Shown: positions 14,167-19,261 of the stretch, in pieces
Position numbering within the stretch: position 1 is the first letter of the stretch
How the letters are laid out: each line of letters starts with the position of its first letter
NCBI GenBank assembly: GCA_022653215.1
Contig: JALCSJ010000018.1
Span: 1-19,261 of the forward strand
DNA length: 19,261 nt
DNA from: Acidaminococcaceae bacterium
GTDB lineage: Bacteria; Bacillota; Negativicutes; Acidaminococcales; Acidaminococcaceae
Direction of reading: 5' to 3'
The notes under the pieces: model-generated
Told to the model about the DNA's origin: nothing
What the model saw: the letters and a program-made list of their open reading frames with translations, nothing else
Databases searched by the model: none
Made by a program: the position numbers and the translations under genes

Positions 14167-15648
14167 ATGAACTCTGTAATACATATTGGGTCTAATGATA
14201 ATGTGGCTGTAGCTATACAACCTGTAGAAAAGGGCCAAATCCTTACTGTAGATGGTTTAAAGATAACAGCTTTAGAAGATATTAAACAAGGCCACAAAAT
14301 CGCTGTAAAAGCCATTAATAAGGGCGAAAACATTATTAAATACGGCTTTCCCATCGGACATGCTTTGGTAGATATTAAAGCAGGCGAGTGGGTTCATACT
14401 CACAATGCCAAAACCAATCTGTCCGGAGAGGTAACCTATTCCTATCATCCTTCGGCTATTAAATTGCCTACAGGGAAGCCTTTGACTTTTCAAGGCTTTC
14501 AACGTGCTGACGGCAAAGTGGGCATCCGCAATGAAATCTGGATTATTCCTACCGTTGGCTGCGTGAATGATATTGCTGAAAAACTGGCTAGGGATAATAG
14601 GGATTTAGTTCAGGGAACCGTGGAAGGAATCCATGCTTTCACCCATCCTTTTGGCTGCAGTCAAACAGGTAAAGACCATGCTCAAACCAGGAAACTTTTG
14701 GCTGCTTTGGCCAAACACCCTAATGCCGGAGCAGTGCTTGTGGTAAGCCTGGGCTGTGAGAATCTCACTCATGAACAGTTCTTGGAAGAGTTGGGAGATT
14801 TTGATAAAGAACGGATTCTTTTCATGACTTGTCAGGAGGAAAATGATGAGTTGGCCAAAGGCCGTGAACTCCTTAAAAAATGCATAGCTTTTGCCGGAAA
14901 CTTCCATAGGCAGGAACTTTCTTCCGACAAATTAATTGTGGGCATGAAGTGCGGTGGTTCTGACGGTTTATCAGGTATTACTGCTAATCCTGTTGTAGGC
15001 AAGTTCAGTGATTTATTGCTTGCTCAAGGTGGCAGTACGATTTTGACCGAGGTTCCGGAGATGTTTGGCGCTGAGGGAATGCTCATGAACCGTTGCATAA
15101 ATGAACAGGTCTTTCAAAAGGCTGCTCATATGCTTAATGGGTTTAAAGATTATTTTATTGCCCATCATGAAGTGGTATATGATAATCCCAGTCCCGGTAA
15201 CAAGGCCGGCGGCATTACTACTCTGGAAGATAAAAGCTGCGGCTGCGTCCAAAAGGGTGGAACAGCTCCCATTGTTGACGTTATTAATTATGCCGAACAA
15301 GTAACCAAGCACGGATTGACATTGTTATATGGACCGGGCAATGATTTGGTTTCCTGTACTGCTTTAACCGCGGCGGGAGCTCAGTTAATTTTATTCACAA
15401 CAGGCAGGGGAACTCCTTTTGGAGCACCGGTACCTACTTTGAAAATTTCTTCTAATACGAACCTGGCTGCTAAAAAAGCCAACTGGATTGATTTCAATGC
15501 AGGAGTTGTAGCTACAGGAGACAGTATTGACTCCGTAGGGAAGCAGCTGCTTCAGCTAGTTATTGCCGTAGCAAGCGGCAAACAGGCTAAAAACGAAATT
15601 AATGAGTTTAGAGGAATTTCAATATTTAAAGACGGTGTGGTTTTATAA
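14167..15648 (+). CDS. uxaA: Altronate dehydratase
   Basis: A 493-residue enzyme (E. coli UxaA is about 495) that removes water from D-altronate to give 2-keto-3-deoxygluconate. It has an N-terminal SAF-type domain (about 1-85; VAVAIQPVEKGQ, then GHALVDIKAGEWVHTHN). After a linker comes the UxaA catalytic domain (about 105-490). Conserved metal/active-site segments are HPFGCSQTGKD (160-170), SLGCENLT (194-201), GMKCGGSDGLSGI (259-271), the SPGNKAGGITTLEDKSCGC segment (342-360) and TTGRGTPFGAPVPT (411-424). The start at 14167 follows an AGGGAGGGG site (about 14152-14160). An in-frame extension back to 14041 overlaps uxaB and is not family-like. It is coupled with uxaB and ends at a strong terminator. 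Confidence 0.96.
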   Translation: MNSVIHIGSNDNVAVAIQPVEKGQILTVDGLKITALEDIKQGHKIAVKAINKGENIIKYGFPIGHALVDIKAGEWVHTHNAKTNLSGEVTYSYHPSAIKLPTGKPLTFQGFQRADGKVGIRNEIWIIPTVGCVNDIAEKLARDNRDLVQGTVEGIHAFTHPFGCSQTGKDHAQTRKLLAALAKHPNAGAVLVVSLGCENLTHEQFLEELGDFDKERILFMTCQEENDELAKGRELLKKCIAFAGNFHRQELSSDKLIVGMKCGGSDGLSGITANPVVGKFSDLLLAQGGSTILTEVPEMFGAEGMLMNRCINEQVFQKAAHMLNGFKDYFIAHHEVVYDNPSPGNKAGGITTLEDKSCGCVQKGGTAPIVDVINYAEQVTKHGLTLLYGPGNDLVSCTALTAAGAQLILFTTGRGTPFGAPVPTLKISSNTNLAAKKANWIDFNAGVVATGDSIDSVGKQLLQLVIAVASGKQAKNEINEFRGISIFKDGVVL

Positions 15649-15650
15649 GA

Positions 15651-15687
15651 AAAACTGCAATAGTTTATGACTATTGCAGTTTTTTTG
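15651..15687 (+). terminator. Rho-independent terminator of uxaBA
   Basis: A 13-bp perfect stem, AAAACTGCAATAG (15651-15663) with CTATTGCAGTTTT (15671-15683), with a 7-nt loop and a T-run. It separates uxaBA from the regulator/transporter unit. Confidence 0.95.
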
Positions 15688-15724
15688 TTTGGAATATGTA
15701 ATTGTAGGCAAATTATACACAAAA

Positions 15725-15753
15725 TTGACGTATGACGTTATACGTGCTACAAT
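15725..15753 (+). promoter_or_regulatory. Promoter of the gntR-TRAP operon
   Basis: TTGACG (15725-15730) and TACAAT (15748-15753) are spaced by 17 nt. The transcript would have a leader of about 97 nt before the GTG start. The spacer is filled by an inverted repeat that looks like an operator. Confidence 0.75.
15728..15745. promoter_or_regulatory. Candidate GntR operator within the promoter spacer
   Basis: ACGTATGACGTTATACGT: the arms ACGTAT and ATACGT are exact inverted repeats around a 6-bp centre, lying between -35 and -10. A repressor bound here would block RNA polymerase. Autoregulation by the adjacent GntR protein is inferred from position and symmetry. Confidence 0.6.
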
Positions 15754-15856
15754 TTGTTTATAACAAAAATGGAATATTGAGAAATAATGAAATCTTCAGA
15801 TTTATTAATAGTATGTAAAATTAGCAAAAAACGGCTTTGAATAGGGGGAAATATTT

Positions 15857-16597
15857 GTGGATTTGCAAGAAAATAAAATTCTTAATATGATAAAGCCGAC
15901 AGAAGAACCATTGGCAGAACAAGCTGCAGGTCAAATTTCTCAATATGTTATTGAGCAACACATAGAAAGCGGAGATAAACTCCCCAATGAATTTGAACTG
16001 GCTGCTCAGCTGAATGTTGGACGCGGTACTATAAGAGAGGCTGTAAAAATATTAGTAGCAAGAAATGTTTTGCAGATACGTCGAGGAAAAGGTACATATG
16101 TTGCAAAACATACCGGTGTTATAGAAGATCCTTTAGGTTTTGCTTTTGTAAATAATGACATAAAGCTGGCTAAAGATTTATTGGAAATGCGTATGGTTAT
16201 TGAAACATGGGTAGTACGAATTGCAGCTGAAAGAGCTACAGAAGTTGATTTACAGAAAATAACGGAAGCTTGTAATAAAGTGCGGAATCAGTTGGAACAA
16301 CATATTAATCATTTAGAAGCAGATGAAAAATTCCATATAGCTTTAGCTAGATGTACTCATAATCTTGTAGTACCGAAGCTTATCCCCATCATAGTATATA
16401 GTGTTCAGCAGTTGGGACCTATGAATTTTCAGGCGAAAGATTATAACATCAAAATGAGGAAAAAAACTATCATGGCTCACGAAAAAATTCTTAAAGCTAT
16501 ACTCAGCAGGGATGGGGAAGCTGCAGCAAAGGCCATGCTGGAGCATTTGAAAGACAATCAGAAAGTTATTGAACTCTATGAAAAAGAGAAACAATAA
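15857..16597 (+). CDS. GntR family regulator, FadR subfamily (FCD domain)
   Basis: A 246-residue transcription factor. The N-terminal winged helix (about 17-85) has LPNEFELAAQLNVGRGTIREA and ends in the wing RRGKGTYV. The C-terminal all-helical FCD domain (about 105-235) senses a carboxylic acid, often through a metal held by Asp and His. Candidate metal ligands are Asp156, His160, His208 and His230, in the D-x3-H ... H ... H order of the subfamily, which includes UxuR/ExuR-type hexuronate regulators. The start is GTG at 15857 with AGGGGGAA (15842-15849) upstream. It heads the TRAP operon, 28 nt before dctP, and lies just downstream of uxaBA. Control of this locus by a sugar acid is therefore the natural inference. 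Its own promoter contains an 18-bp palindrome. Confidence 0.93.
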   Translation: MDLQENKILNMIKPTEEPLAEQAAGQISQYVIEQHIESGDKLPNEFELAAQLNVGRGTIREAVKILVARNVLQIRRGKGTYVAKHTGVIEDPLGFAFVNNDIKLAKDLLEMRMVIETWVVRIAAERATEVDLQKITEACNKVRNQLEQHINHLEADEKFHIALARCTHNLVVPKLIPIIVYSVQQLGPMNFQAKDYNIKMRKKTIMAHEKILKAILSRDGEAAAKAMLEHLKDNQKVIELYEKEKQ

Positions 16598-16625
16598 ATC
16601 AATCAGAATTTAAAAACAGGAAGGG

Positions 16626-17666
16626 ATGGATGTAAGGATGAAGAAGAGAATTATGGTGGCAGTAGCCATGGCAGCACTCATGGCAGTGGTAGGAGGTTGC
16701 TCCATGCCGGGAATGGGCAAAAAAGATAGTGGGGCATCAAAATCTGCAGATGGTAAGCAGGTGTATGAGTTAAAGATTGGTACATCTCAGGCAGACCAAG
16801 CTTTGATTACCAGAAACTACAAAAAACTGGCGGAAGAATTGAACAAAAAATCAAAGGGTCGTTTGAAAGTTACTGTTTATCCTGCCGGTCAATTAGGCAG
16901 TGATGAAGATATGCTGGAGCAAGGCATTCAAGGTGCTAACGTAGCAGTTAACACAGATGCTTCCCGTATGGGCCAATATGTTAAAGATTTCTCTATTTTG
17001 ATGATGGGCTATTTTGCTGATAATTATGATGAAGGTTATAAAATCACTCAGACTAAAACTTTTAAAGGTTGGCTTGATAAGCTAGACAAAGAGCATGGCG
17101 TTAAGGTATTGTCATTTACTTTTTATGATGGACCTCGTCATTTCTGGACCAATAAACCTATTAAAAGTCCTGCTGACTTAAAGGGTCAACGTATTCGTAC
17201 TATAGGACAGGAAGTTACTACTAAATCTGTTGCAGCTATGGGAGCAACACCTGTTTCCATGTCCTGGGGAGAAGTTTACAATGGTATTCAATCAAAAGCT
17301 TTAGATGGCTGTGAAGTTCAAAACACATCTGCATTTCCTTCCAAGACTTTTGAAGTTTGCAAATACCAAGCTAAGACCGGTCATTTCCAATTAATGCAAG
17401 GTTTGATTTGCGGTTCTAAGTGGTTCAATACTTTGCCTGCTGATTTACAAAAGTTGTTAGTTGAAACAGCTATTGAAGTTGGTAAAGAAACTGCCAAAGA
17501 CGTTATTGCAGAATGTGATGAAGCAGAGAAAAAGATGATAAAAGCAGGAGCACAGGTTTCCACACCTGATTTGAAACCCTTTAAAGAAGCTGTTGAGCCT
17601 GTTTATAAGGCATTAGGCTATGCTGATTTACGTGCACAATTGTATAAAGAGATTGGTAAGAAATAA
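16626..17666 (+). CDS. dctP: TRAP transporter solute-binding lipoprotein, DctP family
   Basis: A 346-residue extracytoplasmic binding protein. It has a basic start, a hydrophobic signal segment and a lipobox VGGC with Cys25 as the lipid-bearing residue, so it is membrane-tethered. The DctP fold begins at YELKIGTSQ. The ligand-carboxylate arginine of the family is Arg191 in the DLKGQRIRTIG segment (184-194), followed by MGATPVSMSWGEVYNGIQSKALDG, a strong DctP signature. TRAP systems use ion gradients to import organic and sugar acids; the context suggests a hexuronate-type ligand. The start is uncertain: ATG 16626 is very close to AGGAAGG (16618-16624), while ATG 16638 gives a cleaner MKKR terminus but weaker spacing. 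An ATG at 16630 is followed at once by TAA. It is co-transcribed with gntR. Confidence 0.94.
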   Translation: MDVRMKKRIMVAVAMAALMAVVGGCSMPGMGKKDSGASKSADGKQVYELKIGTSQADQALITRNYKKLAEELNKKSKGRLKVTVYPAGQLGSDEDMLEQGIQGANVAVNTDASRMGQYVKDFSILMMGYFADNYDEGYKITQTKTFKGWLDKLDKEHGVKVLSFTFYDGPRHFWTNKPIKSPADLKGQRIRTIGQEVTTKSVAAMGATPVSMSWGEVYNGIQSKALDGCEVQNTSAFPSKTFEVCKYQAKTGHFQLMQGLICGSKWFNTLPADLQKLLVETAIEVGKETAKDVIAECDEAEKKMIKAGAQVSTPDLKPFKEAVEPVYKALGYADLRAQLYKEIGKK

Positions 17667-17693
17667 TACAAAACTTTTTAACAACATAACGTA

Positions 17694-17726
17694 AAATATA
17701 GCCTAGAATTTTTCTAGGCTATATTT
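17694..17726 (+). other. Intercistronic hairpin between dctP and dctQ
   Basis: A perfect 15-bp stem (17694-17708 with 17712-17726) closes a 3-nt loop 27 nt after dctP. It lacks a T-run, so it is more likely an mRNA-stabilising or partial-terminator structure. Such structures favour the binding-protein message over the downstream membrane genes. Confidence 0.75.
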
Positions 17727-17772
17727 AAATTAAAAACAATATTTTTTGATTAAGGTGAGCAAGGAGATTTAT

Positions 17773-18231
17773 ATGAGTAAATTAGCAGACATTGTTTTAA
17801 AAGTTGAAGAAGTTATAGCATCCTTTTTACTTTGTCTTATTTCAGCTTTGGTATTCTTTTCTGCCATTGCAAGAACAATAGGACAGCCAATAAACTGGGC
17901 TCAGGATGTGGCTTTGTTGGCTTTTGGCTGGTTAACATTTATAGGCTCTGATGTAATTATTCGTAAGGGGCATTTAATTCGTATTGATATGTTGGTTAAT
18001 AAACTGCCAAAGTCTATTCAGAAAATATTGACTTTGATTTTTGATGTTTTAATGTTGCTTTTTCTACTGATTCTGGTGGTATATGGCTATATGTTGGTCG
18101 GACAAAGTTGGCTGAGAACATTTAATACATTGCATATCAGTTATGCTTGGTGCACATTAGCCGTACCTGTAGGTGCTTTTTTCATGTTCTTTAGCATCTT
18201 AGGTAAACTGAAAAAAGATATTAGAAGTTAG
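17773..18231 (+). CDS. dctQ: TRAP transporter small permease subunit, DctQ family
   Basis: A 152-residue protein with four hydrophobic helices, the usual DctQ size. The family features are the first helix pair with ISALVFFSAIARTIG (about 22-36), then WAQDVALLAFGWLTFIGSDVIIRKGHLIRIDMLV (about 42-75), where the E/D-x-x-x-x-x-x-x-W-x-x-F-x-G and G-H-x-x-x-D elements are typical. It forms the membrane complex with DctM. The start at 17773 has AAGGAG (17761-17766) 6 nt upstream; an in-frame ATG at 17746 lacks such a site. It is followed after 40 nt by dctM. Confidence 0.93.
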   Translation: MSKLADIVLKVEEVIASFLLCLISALVFFSAIARTIGQPINWAQDVALLAFGWLTFIGSDVIIRKGHLIRIDMLVNKLPKSIQKILTLIFDVLMLLFLLILVVYGYMLVGQSWLRTFNTLHISYAWCTLAVPVGAFFMFFSILGKLKKDIRS

Positions 18232-18271
18232 GATAACGGAAAGCCTAATTAAAAACAGGAGAAAAAAAATT

Positions 18272-19261
18272 ATGTTATATGCAGTTGGACTTTTTTTAGT
18301 ATTTCTTTTTTTGGGAATGCCGGTGGCTTTTGCCATTGCCACATCTGGGTTTGCCTTCTTTTTACTCCGACCGGAAATTCCTTGGACAATTTTAGTCCAG
18401 AAATCTCTGTCTACAACCCAGTCTTTTACCATGCTAGCAATTCCTCTTTTTATTTTTGCAGGTAATTTAATGAATAATACTGGTGTGACAAGTAGATTAG
18501 TGAAATTATCTAATGTACTTACCGGCCACATGTGGGGTTCTATTGGACAGGTTTCTGTAGTTTTATCCACTTTAATGGGTGGTGTTTCCGGTTCAGCAGT
18601 AGCAGATGCTGCTATGGAATGTCGCATCTTGGGCCCTGAAATGACTAAACGCGGATATGCTCCGGGTTGGGCAGCGGCCGTTAATTGTTTGACAGGACTT
18701 ATTGTTGCTACAATTCCTCCGTCTATGGGGTTGATACTTTATGGCACAGTGGGAGAAGTATCCATAGGTCGTTTGTTTGTTGCAGGATTTATTCCGGGTG
18801 GCATTATGTGCATAACGATGATGATTGCTACAGCTTGGTCAGCACATCATTTTGGCTATAAACCGGATCATGAAAAACCTTCTTCTTTATCTACAATTAT
18901 TCATGCATGTGTGGAAAGTATTTGGGCATTAATGTTTCCAATTTTATTAATCGTTTTTATTCGTTTTGGTGTTATGACACCATCTGAATCAGGTGCCTTT
19001 GCTGTGTTTTATGCTCTTTTTGTGGGTGGATTTATTTATAAAGAACTTAATATGGAAAAATTCAAAAAGTGCGTTGTTGATAGTGTCAAAGACTTGTCTG
19101 TTATTACGATGATTTTGGCTTTTTCAGGTATTTTTAGCTATGGAGTAGTTTTTGATCAATTACCTAAAACACTGACTAATATGCTTATAGCAATGACAGA
19201 TAATAAATATTTATTGCTATTGTTAATAATTATTATGTTAGTAGTGTTCGGTATGTTTATG
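18272..19261 (+). CDS. dctM: TRAP transporter large permease subunit, DctM family (partial, cut by window end)
   Basis: An open frame of 330 codons from ATG 18272 (AGGAG at 18258-18262) to the last base, with no stop. DctM proteins are usually about 425 residues, so about 95 are missing beyond the window. It is a many-helix membrane protein. Family segments are FLGMPVAFAIATSG (about 13-27), FTMLAIPLFIFAGNLMN (about 53-69), the conserved GGVSGSAVADAAM stretch (about 103-115) and ATIPPSMGLILYG (about 146-158). It translocates the substrate delivered by DctP, driven by an ion gradient. The cut is an edge effect, not a pseudogene. Further uronate genes such as uxaC or kdgK/kdgA may follow. Confidence 0.95.
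   Translation, partial: MLYAVGLFLVFLFLGMPVAFAIATSGFAFFLLRPEIPWTILVQKSLSTTQSFTMLAIPLFIFAGNLMNNTGVTSRLVKLSNVLTGHMWGSIGQVSVVLSTLMGGVSGSAVADAAMECRILGPEMTKRGYAPGWAAAVNCLTGLIVATIPPSMGLILYGTVGEVSIGRLFVAGFIPGGIMCITMMIATAWSAHHFGYKPDHEKPSSLSTIIHACVESIWALMFPILLIVFIRFGVMTPSESGAFAVFYALFVGGFIYKELNMEKFKKCVVDSVKDLSVITMILAFSGIFSYGVVFDQLPKTLTNMLIAMTDNKYLLLLLIIIMLVVFGMFM

Noticed and set aside
18272..19261. Truncated dctM as a pseudogene
   Set aside because: The frame is fully open to the last base, so the missing C-terminus is due to the window edge.

Overview
The window is about 19.3 kb of AT-rich DNA (roughly 40% GC by eye). It has dense, short-spaced operons, strong Shine-Dalgarno sites and clear Rho-independent terminators. 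Gene content is that of an anaerobic, amino-acid- and sugar-acid-using Firmicute: adenine deaminase, an AGCS symporter, LrgAB, threonine aldolase, a hexuronate pathway and a TRAP transporter. The TRAP system plus a type IV prepilin make a Negativicutes-type (Phascolarctobacterium/Acidaminococcus-like) gut anaerobe my best guess, but this is inference. I see no rRNA, tRNA, CRISPR array, transposase or phage gene.

Layout. (1) 44-1807: an operon of a MarR regulator, an iron-sulfur flavoprotein-like protein with an added zinc ribbon, and a hotdog thioesterase, closed by a bidirectional terminator. (2) 1881-5166: a divergent purine pair, an AzgA-type NCS2 permease on the minus strand and adenine deaminase (ade) on the plus strand; together they would import adenine and deaminate it to hypoxanthine. 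(3) 5428-6831: an AGCS sodium:alanine/glycine symporter behind a strong promoter and a foldable leader. (4) 6959-8021: lrgA-lrgB, overlapping by 8 nt. (5) 8197-9570: a MATE exporter, convergent with an orphan type IV prepilin (9697-10182, minus). A long perfect inverted repeat lies between them. (6) 10488-12506: threonine aldolase and a 2-hydroxyacid dehydrogenase, then a terminator. (7) 12659-15648: uxaB-uxaA, then a terminator. (8) 15857 to the end: a FadR-type GntR regulator followed by TRAP dctP, dctQ and a dctM cut by the window edge.

Regions 7 and 8 form one functional unit. The TRAP system probably imports a hexuronate or related sugar acid, UxaB reduces tagaturonate to altronate, UxaA dehydrates altronate to 2-keto-3-deoxygluconate, and the GntR protein probably controls the locus. 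An 18-bp inverted repeat between the -35 and -10 of the GntR promoter is a strong candidate operator. Uronate isomerase, KDG kinase and KDPG aldolase are not in the window.

The least ordinary non-coding signal is a REP-like repeat with a GTGCC(A/T)GGCAC core. It occurs just after ade (5165-5205) and as a 27-bp perfect inverted repeat between the MATE and pilin genes (9630-9688), where one flank carries a small tandem expansion. I found no convincing new defence or mobile system. The best leads are the REP-like family, the flavoprotein/zinc-ribbon fusion, the AGCS leader and the GntR operator.
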